Assembly (NCBI GenBank): GCA_004794785.1
Contig: SJOL01008880.1
Location: 399,239 to 463,238, forward strand
Direction: 5' to 3'
Length of the DNA stretch: 64,000 nt
Source: Opisthorchis felineus
Lineage: Eukaryota; Platyhelminthes; Trematoda; Opisthorchiida; Opisthorchiidae
Positions 11,101-22,554 of this stretch are shown piece by piece (the first letter of the stretch is position 1; each line of letters starts with the position of its first letter). A program made the position numbers and the translations under genes. The notes below the pieces were generated by a model. It did not search any database and had not been told where the DNA came from. It saw only the letters and a program-made list of their open reading frames with translations.

Positions 11101-14100
11101 TCAAGCCCCATCAACCTGGATTCTCAAACAACACCACGAATTGAGTCTGGACAGCTTTCCTACATTCAAACTTACTAAATAGTTAACGGCAACACCAAGA
11201 TATGTAACTGAGTAGTGCGCTTGATCGCAGTGTGAAATTGAGAAAGAATCTGTTACTGGAGGTTTCGTTTATTTAAAGAAGCCTCCCTATGCCAAACAGC
11301 CGTGAAGCAATACGTCTTGGCTTTGTAAATCTTGTGCTTCTATCAAAAATGAATCTGTAGCATGCACTGCACTTTTATATCATTTCTGCTTGAAGTTGCT
11401 GCACCTATTTGTTGAATAACCCCTGAATGCCAGGCCTTCATCGACAGTCCCGCCCCTGGATAACTTTTGTTTGCAAGGAAACGGATTAAGCCGAGATAGC
11501 CCGACTGGTTCGTCCCAATAGACAGTGAGCAATGACACGCTCGCTCGACGGAACCGTTCGGGTTAAGCAACCTGTGGTTCTGTTTGCCTTAAGTGATACA
11601 TGTTATCCAACGAATGTGAAGATGGTACGAATTATTTGAAACTCCTCAATTTTGGACTCGGTATTGCATGAGCTGATAATCTAAGCTGAAGAATAGCTCA
11701 GTGCTTTACGTATCATGTAGAAAACCACAACCAGCTTCCTAAAACTCAGCTTATAAAGACTTTGGAAAGTCTTTCTGAAACATCAGCAGGGGTATCAATC
11801 CCCTGGCCGATACCATCGAAAAAAAACGATATTAATGGTCGTTATGACCACCGATTTTCCTAAAAAAGGTTTTTTGACCGTGTGCAATAATGCAGACATG
11901 CTACTATCTATTGCGAAATCGTCAGACAGAGCATAACTACTCAAGGTTTCTCCGAAGTATGCCGACATCCTTTCCGGGTACGATTGAGGGTAATGATTGA
12001 AAACTGTAATGTATCGGACCGACATTTTGGATAATAGGCCCCCAATTTTCACCACTGCATCACGTTCCCGCTTAGTACTAACACCAGTTGATTTTGCAAT
12101 AGTTCACGGTGCAAACAAGATGACATCGGAGCTTCCACGCCGTCTCTGTCTGCGCTAGTTTTGGAGAAGAAAAGTTATCCTTTTGTGCCTTTAGGCATAG
12201 CCTGCAGCCGTCGTAGCGAGTTACTTCCAATATCCGGACGTCGCATCTTTGAACTTTTCCTCTATATTGGGTGCGCATTCTAGTGCATGCGTATTTGTAG
12301 CGATAGTAATCTGTCTAGGGTTTTAATAGCACAAGTATCCAGGAATATGTAAAATCTCGGTTCCGAGAGTTTGTGTTCACCCACGCACTTACCCCGTTTT
12401 GAAAAGCGAAAAAGTGAAGTGGTAAGTTTTTGTTACAATTAATGTTGAAGCTCTTGGAACTGGTTACACTTGCAGGTTACTTTCTGTTCAGTATCAGAGC
12501 AATCTAAAAATACTTTATGACTAAACCAAGCGCACTGCTCCACTAGCGTAATGTGTAGATGGATATTAACTGAATAATCATCGACGGAATGAATTTTTTA
12601 TCTTGTACCTTATATCTTACGCTGGTGGCAGCACTATGTTATCGAAAGCGTTAATAATTCGTAACTAAGAAAACGGATCCGCCGAATGTTTTTTTCCGGG
12701 GATTCCACGGCTTAAGCACAGAAAGAACAACTTACAAGAGAATAAGGTCGAGATTGTTTGCACGCTATGTTCTCCGTGACGGATTAGTTAGACAGGACCT
12801 GAATAATAGCTTTCAGAGCATTCTGGTGTACATTCAGGTTTTAACGACGAAAACTTTCTGGAAATAGCACATTTTGATCAGTGAAAAACCACCTAATTAA
12901 TCCTTGTAGGCTGGAAACTATCCTTGCTCAGTGACAAGGTATCAACTCGCATGCCTCAGGCTCTCCTGGAGAAAATTTTTACTATCATCGGGGATAAGGA
13001 ACAGGCTACTACCGGCTTCGGTAAATATTTGTGTGCAGTCTTACATTGTTCAAATAACAATGTTTTAGGAATGTGCATTAATGCCAAGGTGCCTTTACGC
13101 GTGATGCACCATGGAGGCCCGGCGTTCAAGATGACACCAGTGCATGGCTCGCTTACAAAAGTACAACGGCAACTGCCCACTAAGCACTGCAGACGATTAT
13201 GCGATGCCAGCTCAAGCTTACCATTCTGTTTCTTGCACCCGATTGTGTGTGCTGGACAGGTGAACACTATCCGGCTCCGAGTGAGGCTGTGAAAATGGAG
13301 TCAGCTTATAACTCGGTTGAGCTACCAAATATCAGATGCTAAGGCGTCCAGATACCGTAGTTTATTGAACCGTGGATATTATCGTGTGGAACCTGGAAAC
13401 CGACCTATAACTTATTAGATGGGGTCGATTCATCACCCATGAAGCTTATACTTTGACGAATGGATAAATACCTAATGAACACGTCTTTAGCATTTCAGGA
13501 TGTGAAAGCTAATATGTGTAATACTGTATTCTTTAAATGCGTTGGATTACTACAGCTAATGCTAGCCGTCCGCTTCTAATTATGCTTTGGGGCTAAGCGC
13601 TTTTTCTGAGAAATTGATACGTTCCGTCTAGGTTTCGGCAGAACAGAAGTGTCTCTGTTCCCCTACCACCATGGAAATTACAAACTTACGTGCTTTCAAA
13701 ACACATCAGCAGTCGGTTATTGGCGTCTGCCGGGTCATCTTTTCCGTTGAGCACAGCAGAGTGCGTAAGCAAAAACAGGCGACTGCTGACCCCTAGTTTC
13801 CCGCATTAGTAACCTTCACCACTTGCCATCGAACTCATCATTTGAGTTTATAAGTGAATCTTTACCACGGACGCGTTAGTCGGGCTCTCAGAAAAGTGAG
13901 CAATTACACGTCATTGCCTTCTTTCTTTGTAGCAGTCTGTAAGGGGCAATATCTGAAGCATTTTGACAAAAATCCTGCGAAATCTTGATGCCGCATATGA
14001 GATCTTTTTGTATTTTCGGAACCTGGATGAAAGCTATAAGTACAACAGTTTGACTTGAGACAGCCTCACTCTCTAAACACTCCTGGCGATGTCCCGCGGC

Positions 14101-15147
14101 TGCCTCAGTCAAAGGCAAAGATTATAAAGTATCTTTGGTCCCGCAGTGGTCTCCTTGCCAGATCAGACAATAATAACATGTTTCTTGCCCGACAGTCGAA
14201 CATATGCTGTGACTGGGCGTTTTCCTAGGAGACTATTTCCTTGTATGTCACTTTATTTTCAGTGACAATTTTTGAACCAATTAATCGTTGTCTCAAAAAC
14301 AAAAAGCACTTTCCATCGATAACTGATCACCCATGAATTGCCATGACGTGGACTGTTCACATATGGTCGCAATGGCTGGAGGATTCAAAACACACATACG
14401 GTACCCCAGGTGAAGGTACATATGAGTGGGCTATCTAGTTAAGATGACAAACTTGATTAATATAGAGCATCACTTGCGAAATTTAGCAAACCACCAGATG
14501 TTTCTCGGTAGTCCCGCCTTTAGTGGTAACGAGTGCAGAGTTCATGGCTCACCCTGTTGCTTAACAATCGCCTCAAGGGCGGTGAGTCCGCTTAGTGCCT
14601 TAAACAAAGAGGCCTAATACGAATGCGCTGCAATCCAGAGAGTTGCTATTTGCTCCAGGAAGATCAGTGAGATCTAGACCAGTGAGGTCAGTCGTGCACG
14701 GGTAGGTTGCTAGTCGACGTGCGCTGCCGTAGGGCAGCTTCGTTTATGAGACCTTGAAAAAAACGCTCTGTCTACAAAAAGGGCTGTGTAGATTTCGCAT
14801 ATCATTGTGTTGCAGCGGCAACTGTTCAAGCAAGCCAAATCCTTTAGTTTGTATTAGTATTTTGTTGCAGGCTCCGTATCAGTACGTATGGCTTTCTTCA
14901 AGAAGATTCTGCACGAGAACTTCAGCACTGGGGCCAAGATACGCCGGTGGCAGTTAGCATATTAATCGGTCAACCCAACCTGAGAGTTAAAAAGGCGGAC
15001 AATACCTGGAGTTTTGCTGGCTCAAGAGGCACTGTACAAGGCCGCTTTCTGCTTTTTTTGCGTGTTTGTTCATCTTGCATAGAGGTCGTTTTGAATAAAT
15101 CGAAAAGTAAGAAAAAAGGAAATATTGTATGTGAACAACATCGAGCA
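8111..15147. other. Long stretch without recognisable genes
   Basis: I read both strands and saw no conserved protein motif, tRNA gene or clear mobile element. Open frames up to about 120 codons (for example 10224-10595 + and 12924-13292 +) have no recognisable content and no convincing splice partners. Composition is ordinary. Probably old intergenic DNA with TEs eroded past recognition by eye. Confidence 0.4.
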
Positions 15148-15800
15148 TATAATAATAATAATAATGTTTGTTCCCAACTGGTGGGTGGCATGCCGTCAGG
15201 CATGATCATAATATTCCAGTCAGAATAAAAAATGACTGGCGGGGTTTGTGGGTACAGGGGAATGCTCGGAAAGAGGACAGCGTCATAGACATTGAGCACT
15301 AATGATAATAACAGTGACTTGTAGGGAGCATGCTGATTGAGGCATGATCGGGTCGTTGCAACCTGAACGCGGCAGGTAACAACGCAACGGGCATACTTAT
15401 TGCGTGAAAACTCCCCACAGTAGTGGGAACGGAAAAAAACGAGGGCAATGGGCATGAGGTACGACTAGTTGAAAGGTGAGGTCCGCTGGCCTGAACTAAA
15501 ACTGAAAACCGTTGCAGGCCATGAGCGACCTTGGGCGGTCGAGTAAATGGCTAGGGTTACCAAATGCAAAAATGGAGATGGAGGTTGAAGAAATCGATCT
15601 GGAGAAAAATGGCAAGTTTCGTCTCAAAAATATGATTTAAATTGAAACTGAGTAGACTCACTGGTGTCACTGTTGTAGGGAGGTCAGGTGTAAATGGTGG
15701 TTTTGATGGGGAGAAGGTGCAAATGCATAAGGTTGATCGAACACCGTAAAGGAAATTGAACTCTTGGAAGAGACAAACCGAAATTGCGGCAGGAATCTAG
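15148..15800 (-). mobile_element. Repeat family A, copy 1, with (ATT)n tail
   Basis: Read on the minus strand it ends in an (ATT)n run (15148-15165), preceded by a conserved 3' block that includes CCCACCAGTTGGGAACAAAC and TATTCTGACTGG. The block recurs at 16738 and 18858; the upstream part (about 15430-15760) recurs at 22555-22960. A short tandem-repeat tail with 3'-anchored copies is typical of non-LTR elements or SINEs. No protein domain was recognised in its minus-strand frames. Confidence 0.55.
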
Positions 15801-16290
15801 GTTGGTTAAATCCGAACGATATGTTCATTGCTGTTCAGGAAAAGTTAAATACCCTACGATATCCCTCGCTAGCACGTGTCTCTTAGGGCGTGAAGGTGTT
15901 TGATCTAGTAACTGGATGTAACCGGAAATTTAGTAAACATAAACAAGCTGCCCTTCAGAATGACTTTTTTACTCGGCTTTATAACAGTTTACAGCCGAAA
16001 ACGATGTTCCAGGCAGTGTAGTCCGCGGGATAATGGCGGCGTGAAGGCAGAACACCAAAGTCGAGTTGTAAGAAAGGTTTGGACCAAGGCCCTAATCAGT
16101 GCCGTGGCCATGTTTAACACTGAACAAACACAGCAGTTCTCTGCCATCAATGTCCTCCGTCCGTTCACTTGTTATATATATATATAACAAAACAGAAAAA
16201 ACTCTTATTTTTGCGGGCTGGTCATCCGTAGGCCGGGATGATTTGGCGGATGCTCATCGCCAGCTGGGTGCAAATCATAACTTATCTTCT
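15801..16290. other. Unassigned interval
   Basis: No gene seen. A short (TA)n run lies at about 16171-16186, next to the foldback repeat. Confidence 0.3.
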
Positions 16291-16325
16291 TAATGCACCA
16301 CTCATAAGTTTGCTGAAAATCCTTC

Positions 16326-16378
16326 GACGGCCCACGACCGGTCTCGCCTTTCTTGGGGCTCATCAGGTAGGCGCAGTC
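16326..16378 (-). ncRNA. Hammerhead ribozyme motif, left arm (one core lesion)
   Basis: On the minus strand: stem I strand GACTGC-GCCTAC, core CTGATGA, stem II GCC(C)...(A)GGC around CAAGAA, then GAGA where the core needs GAAA (A14 to G), stem III ACC/GGT with no loop, cleavage-site GTC, and stem I return GTGGGC-C-GTC. Stem I pairs over 6 bp (one G-U wobble), then a 1x3 internal loop, then 3 bp. This is the layout of a minimal type-I hammerhead, which self-cleaves after the C of GTC. The A14 change and a stem II mismatch suggest it is inactive. Confidence 0.65.
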
Positions 16379-16465
16379 CCCGAGTTTTTGCCAAACTTAT
16401 GTTCTACTTGAGACCAAATTGCACGGAATTAGCGAAATACACTCATTTGCAAACGGAAACTCGGG

Positions 16466-16518
16466 GACTGCGCCCACCTGATGAGCCCCAAGAAGGGCAA
16501 AACCGGTCGTGGGCTGTC
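16466..16518 (+). ncRNA. Hammerhead ribozyme motif, right arm (G12 lesion)
   Basis: Stem I strand GACTGC-GCCCAC (16466-16477), core CTGATGA (16478-16484), stem II GCCC/GGGC (16485-16488 with 16495-16498) closing a CAAGAA loop, then AAAA (16499-16502) where GAAA is expected, stem III ACC/GGT (16502-16507), C17 at 16508, and stem I return GTGGGC-T-GTC (16509-16518). All helices pair perfectly, with a 1x3 internal loop in stem I. The only core fault is G12 to A; G12 is the general base, so cleavage should be lost or very weak. Three-bp loopless stem III suggests the active form was a dimer, as described for hammerheads of Penelope-like elements. Confidence 0.7.
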
Positions 16519-16737
16519 AAAGAATTTTCAGCAACCTAATGAGTAGTGTATTACGCATATACATGTATCGCGATATCTCAAATACCAACTTAAACATGAG
16601 GCGGCCTGGTGCAGCACATTCCCTTGCCTGGAAACATCACAAATGGGAGATTCAGCTGGGTCCCAGGTGAGTCTCTCGCAAAACCAAATTTGTTTGCAAA
16701 TGAGTGTAATTCGCTAGTTATCTTCCTAATATCCACA

Positions 16738-16860
16738 GCTGGTGGCTGGCATTCCGTGAGGTATGCTCATAATGGTGCAGTCGGAATAAAAGCATGACTG
16801 ATGGGGTTCGTGGGTACTAAGTATTGCGCAGAAACGGGGCATTCATATAGATGGTGAAAG
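16738..16860 (-). mobile_element. Repeat family A, copy 2 (3' end only)
   Basis: Carries the conserved 3' block of the family at 15148 (CAGTCGGAATAAAAGCATGA on the plus strand, then GGGGTTCGTGGGTACT). Truncated. It abuts the hammerhead foldback repeat with no gap, so one probably inserted beside the other. Confidence 0.5.
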
Positions 16861-18239
16861 TTTTCTGATGCTAATGTGGTCATGCCCCTGAGCGTAGGCA
16901 TCAGCAAAACCTGCTTGTTTAGGCAGCATTACTGAGAGGTGTCCGTCGTTTCCCAACTTTTTATTCTAGTTAATGACCTTTAAATGCGCAGTCCACCTTG
17001 TGAAAATGGCTGCTAGTTATCATAGGATTAGGGACGAGCGGTTTAAAAATCGACTGCATGCTGATACGGCACAAAGAGTCAGAAAAATGGGCAGCCCGAC
17101 GGCACAGACCTCATACACCAATAACACTAAAGGGTTGGCGGGCGCTTGGTTGAGGTTGCTTGGCCCCAGGTAAGTTGCTCGCTTTTGTTGTCAGAACGGT
17201 TTGTCAGTCAAATTAACACGCCAGGTTGGGCGGCCACTGGCTTTGAATATTACACTGTCTTGCGCGCTTCGATGCCCTTCCTGAAAAAGACCCAAGCGTG
17301 CATCTGAATTGATTTTCCCCGTGAGGCTGTCCAACTAGACACAATATAGGCCGAAGTATTTATGCCCATAGAGGAACGTTTAAACACATAAGGGAAGGGT
17401 TAGGAAATGTGAAGTCGCTGCCTCATTGGGCCCGCTTGAATATGCTGTGATTGGCACAAAGTGTGGTAATCAGTATGACCGTGACCATTATTACTGTCAT
17501 CCTTCCGACCACTTATTGAAACCTATACCTGTGATCTCGCGGGCTTTGTCGACCAAGACGCTGTTCTTTTCAATGTAGCCATTTTGAGAGTACTGAAGTA
17601 GACTAAATAGAGCAACGGCAGCTTGCGGGCGTTAGAGAGCTTCCAGATAATCGCTCGACACTAGGCTCGAAGGACAAGAAAACCCGAAGCAACTATCCGA
17701 CCGTTTCCAATCGTGTCTTATTTGGTTCAACCCCGTTTATTTACATTGTCGCATGCATCATTCTGCTAAATGCCCCATGTGTTCAACTTATTTCTCCATA
17801 TACGTCTTAATTTTATAGCAGAAACATAAAAAGAGACCGTTGTCTGAACCGTTTAAACCCGTGCCGGAAGAAAAAAGCAAGCGTCGCAGACGCTAAACTA
17901 ACAGCTATAACAATAAAATAAACTTCTACCGTTGCTTGTATTACAACGTTTCGGGATGAATCCGGTTGTCAACTCAGTACACAGTATTGACTGATTGCAA
18001 CCCTGGTGCTTGAGATTTGTCAGGAAATCGCCGCATGTTGGCACTGGGCGTTCACTAAAATGTTCAGCAGGAACGGAAAAATTTTCTGCTGTACACTGTT
18101 TTTGTCGTTCCGCAAGGCATACCATACATGTTCAGGTTGACCCACAAAAAGCCTTGCGCATTATCCGGGTTTCTTAAACGATGTGAGTAGAAGTTCTGTG
18201 GTTGGCAGTAGAATAGCTAGGTTTCTAGCCCATGGGTGT
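16861..18239. other. No recognisable gene
   Basis: Short open frames only, none with a motif. No repeat or RNA structure stood out. Confidence 0.35.
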
Positions 18240-18840
18240 TCCTACCACCCGGAGTGAAATTGTGCTGGGATCTGCAGTACCTGCAAATCATATCCCAACC
18301 AAGGGAACGCCAATCCCTGAACGTCATCACACAGTCCAAAAATGAGGATCAAACTGGTCTCTGTGTTTTCATCAACCTGAACGGCATCTGGTGAGTGCGC
18401 CGACATGCTGAGTCCAAGTGCCCTGCAGAAAAAGTGTGATCAGCGCTGAAGCAAAATATTCACTAGACCCGATGCCCTGGAGATCCATTCAGGAGGCCTT
18501 CGGAGGGTTAAAGTCACCTACCAGCAAGATGCGTGAAGCCGTGGCTAGAGGAGGGTTACTCAAGTGTTTGTATGAAGAGCGGGTTGGCTTCCGGTGTATT
18601 TGAGACATGGCGGTAGACGAGACCGTGAAGATGAGAATCGGTCCCACGCAGCGGGATTTGATTCAAAAATGTATCGCAAAAAGGTGCAGAGTTGGGGTCA
18701 GGAAGGGTGATCAAGAAATGCGCGGCTGCATTTAGGTATAGATTAGCCCCACCTGCCCTCCCGCGACTTGAGTCAGCCCGGACATTGAGCAAACCGTCTA
18801 TCTGGATCTCCACGCCAAAGACGTTTAACACGTGCCAGGT
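18240..18840 (-). pseudogene. CR1-like LINE endonuclease fragment
   Basis: The minus frame at 18831-18556 reads as the APE-type endonuclease of a CR1-group LINE: RADSSRGRAGGANLYLN, LPDPNSAPFCDTFLNQIPLR, GLVYRHVSNTPEANPLFIQ. After a stop, the same strand continues HLLVGDFN-like (LLVGDFNPPKASW, about 18536-18498), which holds the conserved Gly-Asp-Phe-Asn endonuclease box, and then a weaker 'LILIFGL' block near 18340. The endonuclease nicks target DNA to prime reverse transcription. Stops and shifts show decay. No linked reverse transcriptase follows on this strand; repeat family A lies just beyond 18850. Confidence 0.7.
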
Positions 18841-18857
18841 TTAGACAAATAGACAAA

Positions 18858-18975
18858 TAATGTTTATTCCCAACTAGTGGGTGGCATACCTTCAGGCATG
18901 ATCATAAATTTACAGTCAGAATAAGAGCATGATTGGTGGGGTTTGTGGGTACTGTGAATTCCGTGGAGTAGGGAC
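18858..18975 (-). mobile_element. Repeat family A, copy 3 (3' end only)
   Basis: On the plus strand it starts AATAATGTTTATTCCCAACT and continues with AGTGGGTGGCATACC, CAGTCAGAATAAGAGCATGA and GGGGTTTGTGGGTACTG, matching 15148 and 16738. Tail reduced to ATT ATT-like remnants. Confidence 0.55.
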
Positions 18976-19294
18976 GGCGACATAAAGAGTGGTCATTATA
19001 CTAAGTAGACTTTGTCTCGCCTGGGGCGGCATGGGTAGGGATCCAAAATTACGAGGGCTCTTTCTTTCTTATGGGGGCATATCGGATGAGACAGCCGTTC
19101 CCTGGACGCACAATGCATTTTCCTGCAAAACCTTTGTGTGCGGAATGAAACTTTTTGGGCCAAAGTGTGGCATTTTGTTGCATACGTGCTCAGACCAAAA
19201 ATCGCACTATTCTGCCTTCATTTTTAAGCAATTTGTTTTAATTGATCTCTGTTCGAAATTTTTGGCACACTTTTGACTTTGAACTTGCTGTGCT

Positions 19295-21284
19295 ATGGCT
19301 TCAGAAATGGCTTCACACGCGTTTGTTGAGAAATTTGGGGCTGTATCCTTTTCATCCTTCACGGCATTTGAGAAGGCTTTAAATCAATACATGAAGAATA
19401 ATTATGTGGTATTTTTATGCGTTCCTCCAGTAATCGGAGCACCAACGCTGTCCTGCGTTACGAATGGATTTACTACAAACGCAGCAGGCGACCCCAAAGA
19501 CCGACGGAAAGTCGGGGGATCCGAAGAAGCTAGTAAGCTGAGCCTGTTTTTTACATAAAAGACAGTACTCGAAGCACCGGCTGCCCAGTTTGATTTTGTC
19601 TACGGGAGGCAAAGAAACCACCTAACGGTCACCTCCTATTTTCTTGAACACAATCATAAGCTGTAAAAGTTTTTGTACGATCGGCTTCCGATTAATCGAC
19701 GGCTAACGGAAGACGAGCTGAGCACGTACAGGGCCCTTCTGAAATATGGAACTCCGTCGTGTGAGGTGCGGCAGTTTTTGGCCGATGAATTCGGCAAGAT
19801 CCTTACTACTAAGGATATATACAACTACCGCCAGAAGTGTCGTCCGTCTATGTTGAGTAGGTGCCGCATAGTTGCGTTTTATTGTGGCAGATGATATGCT
19901 TTCCGTCCTGGCTAAACTTCGGGANNNNNNNNNNNNNNNNNNNNNNNNNNNNNNNNNNNNNNNNNNNNNNNNNNNNNNNNNNNNNNNNNNNNNNNNNNNN
20001 NNNNNNNNNNNNNNNNNNNNNNNNNNNNNNNNNNNNNNNNNNNNNNNNNNNNNNNNNNNNNNNNNNNNNNNNNNNNNNNNNNNNNNNNNNNNNNNNNNNN
20101 NNNNNNNNNNNNNNNNNNNNNNNNNNNNNNNNNNNNNNNNNNNNNNNNNNNNNNNNNNNNNNNNNNNNNNNNNNNNNNNNNNNNNNNNNNNNNNNNNNNN
20201 NNNNNNNNNNNNNNNNNNNNNNNNNNNNNNNNNNNNNNNNNNNNNNNNNNNNNNNNNNNNNNNNNNNNNNNNNNNNNNNNNNNNNNNNNNNNNNNNNNNN
20301 NNNNNNNNNNNNNNNNNNNNNNNNNNNNNNNNNNNNNNNNNNNNNNNNNNNNNNNNNNNNNNNNNNNNNNNNNNNNNNNNNNNNNNNNNNNNNNNNNNNN
20401 NNNNNNNNNNNNNNNNNNNNNNNNNNNNNNNNNNNNNNNNNNNNNNNNNNNNNNNNNNNNNNNNNNNNNNNNNNNNNNNNNNNNNNNNNNNNNNNNNNNN
20501 NNNNNNNNNNNNNNNNNNNNNNNNNNNNNNNNNNNNNNNNNNNNNNNNNNNNNNNNNNNNNNNNNNNNNNNNNNNNNNNNNNNNNNNNNNNNNNNNNNNN
20601 NNNNNNNNNNNNNNNNNNNNNNNNNNNNNNNNNNNNNNNNNNNNNNNNNNNNNNNNNNNNNNNNNNNNNNNNNNNNNNNNNNNNNNNNNNNNNNNNNNNN
20701 NNNNNNNNNNNNNNNNNNNNNNNNNNNNNNNNNNNNNNNNNNNNNNNNNNNNNNNNNNNNNNNNNNNNNNNNNNNNNNNNNNNNNNNNNNNNNNNNNNNN
20801 NNNNNNNNNNNNNNNNNNNNNNNNNNNNNNNNNNNNNNNNNNNNNNNNNNNNNNNNNNNNNNNNNNNNNNNNNNNNNNNNNNNNNNNNNNNNNNNNNNNN
20901 NNNNNCCTACGTTAACTAATTTATAGTTTGTGGTGCAAACACCCAGGTGCACGCAGACGGTTGACACCGGTGCTGGAGAATGCACATGCCCCTTTTACCA
21001 GGCGATGTGGCTTCCCTGCATACATCTACTCTCTGTATTTAGAGATCAGTCGGTTCCAAGCAGTAAGAAATATTTTTCATAGATCGTGTATCATATCACG
21101 TCGATTGTTGCGGTGGCGAACCTTGCCCGCTGTGCGGTGGTGCTTTTCAGTCTTGTCCCAAAGGTAAGTCCACGGAAGAATTATTTACTTTCCGTTCTTA
21201 GCCCCCGGCCCTTCCAGAAAACGCAAATTTGAGCCTGCAACCCGGTCCACCGAGAGGCCGTCTTATGATGTTGACCTGGACTGA
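19295..21284 (+). pseudogene. Mutator-like (MULE) transposase with SWIM zinc finger, broken by stop and gap
   Basis: From ATG 19295: MASEMASHAFVEKFGAVSFS, then FEKALNQYMKNNYVVF, as at the N-terminus of MULE/FAR1-type transposases. After a frame change, TVTSYFLEHNHKL (ending 19663) shows the conserved HNH of their N-terminal zinc module; an in-frame TAA (19664-19666) follows, then RRLTEDELSTYRALLKYG and KDIYNYRQKC. The DDE core would lie in the run of Ns at 19925-20905. After the gap, CTCPFYQAMWLPCIH (20981-21025) is a SWIM zinc finger, CxC...CxH, the usual C-terminal mark of MULE proteins. A possible last intron (GTAAGT 21164 to TAG 21201) leads to a basic tail and TGA at 21282. The enzyme would cut and move its own element; the stop and shift indicate a dead copy. 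Confidence 0.75.
19925..20905. other. Assembly gap (981 Ns)
   Basis: Run of undetermined bases inside the Mutator-like element. The open frames that cross it carry no information. Confidence 0.99.
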
Positions 21285-21820
21285 TGCACAGAAACCCAGC
21301 ACAGCGTGTCCCGAAAATCTGTGCGTGTCCGCGTTTTCGGGTCCAAGAAGGAACTGCTAGACAGCCGTGAGTAAACATCTGACAACTACGACTAACGCTT
21401 TAGAGCACCAGCTAGAGGAACGGGACGAAGATGATTTCATTTAAATTGTGTTAATGAGATATCATGTAAGTCTCGTATTTATTGATGGATGCAGTTAGTA
21501 GGCATGGGAAATAGCCGCTGAAGATGGCATTGTGTTAACAAGCCTCTGCAAAATTATAGCCGCTGAAGTGCTCCCATTTTATGGTAAGTAGTCCTTCCAG
21601 TTTTGCAGCCGCGTGTCTCATGGTGATGTTTCGATAACGTAACTTATATCTTCTTCCTTTCAGGACGTTAATGGCCAAATGAACAATCCGCACGAAGACG
21701 TCAATGCGCTTCCAGACAGGACATATGTACACGTCAAATGACCAATACAACTAAACTTTTTATGTCATCTATTTTGGACCTTTTCCCCGGTGGAGATGGA
21801 CGGGCGCGCTCCGGCCAGCT
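21285..21820. other. No recognisable gene
   Basis: Downstream flank of the Mutator-like element; no motif or repeat recognised. Terminal inverted repeats of the element were not found. Confidence 0.3.
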
Positions 21821-22020
21821 GCTTAGGCATCGTGGACCCCTAGCCGCATGTTAGTCGTGTGTGTTAGCTATGTTCGTTCAGCTGTCCGCTATGATCGAAG
21901 TAGGTTCCATGTGGCTAGTTGATTAGACATCGTGGACCCCTAGCCGCATGTTAGTCGTGTGCGTCACCTAGGTTCGTTCAGCTGCCCGCTATGATCGAAG
22001 TAGGTTGCATGGGGCTAATT
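21821..22020. repeat. Tandem duplication, two 100-bp units
   Basis: Units 21821-21920 and 21921-22020 align without gaps and differ at about 10 positions (about 90% identical). Shared core words include CGTGGACCCCTAGCCGCATG, TTAGTCGTGT and GCTATGATCGAAGTAGGTT. A few bases of a third unit may follow 22020. No function is evident. Confidence 0.9.
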
Positions 22021-22554
22021 GATCAACGTCATGATCTTTCTCACATAATTTGCAAGCTATGTTGGAACTCAATGCTGATTGGGAAAAATCTCCAACGATT
22101 TCTCGCCGATATTGATCGCGGCTTACGCAGGTTGCACTGGTAACAGTAATTATCGAGCAAAAATTGTTAAAAGTAATAGCACCTTCGCATAATTCGCGTC
22201 CACAATGGCCATGTAGATTCTAGTATGTTCAGAAAATTATTTCAGCTTTAAAATTATCTTAACATACTGTCCACTGTAAGTGAGTCATCTCTTTCCGCCA
22301 TTCGCGATTTATTATCACAGGTAACGTATTCACAGTCCGAAGTGTTTATTGACCTTGAAGATTCGCACACTTAAACAAATCATTAATGCAGGTAGGTAGG
22401 CATAGTGCATGTACATGTACATTATACATAGACATTCTACACTATGAAGTGGCAACCCTGAAAACGTCGTAGCTTTCGAGAAATCGATTCCATTGTGCGA
22501 ATAGCCCGCGGCGATGAGACAAGGTACGATCAATAAAATTTGAAAGTGGCGGGC
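22021..22554. other. No recognisable gene
   Basis: AT-rich non-coding stretch; no motif noted. Confidence 0.3.

Larger units (their letters stand above)
16291..16735. repeat. Foldback repeat B, copy 1, with inverted hammerhead arms
   Basis: Arms at 16291-16391 and 16448-16553 are inverted copies over about 100 bp with a spacer of about 56 bp, so either strand could form a long hairpin. Each arm carries a hammerhead-ribozyme core (separate entries). The right side continues to 16735 with blocks such as CGATATCTCAAATACC, AAACATGAGGCGG and GAGTCTCTCGCAAA, which recur at 45.5 and 46.7 kb. The spacer word TTTGCAAATGAGTGTA appears once in each orientation (16444-16452 region and 16687-16704), so the locus looks like inverted-plus-direct joining of one repeat unit, not a simple MITE. 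No protein is encoded. Repeat family A follows at once. Confidence 0.75.

Noticed and set aside
16326..16518. Calling both hammerheads active
   Set aside because: G12 is A in the right arm and A14 is G in the left; both positions are needed for catalysis, so only the ancestral form can be proposed as active.
16509..16518. Alternative fold with stem III made of CGGTC/GGCTG
   Set aside because: It needs a bulged C and leaves stem I unpaired; the fold with ACC/GGT as stem III gives a complete stem I.
19861..20985. Open frames of about 350 codons on both strands
   Set aside because: They consist almost wholly of undetermined bases (19925-20905).
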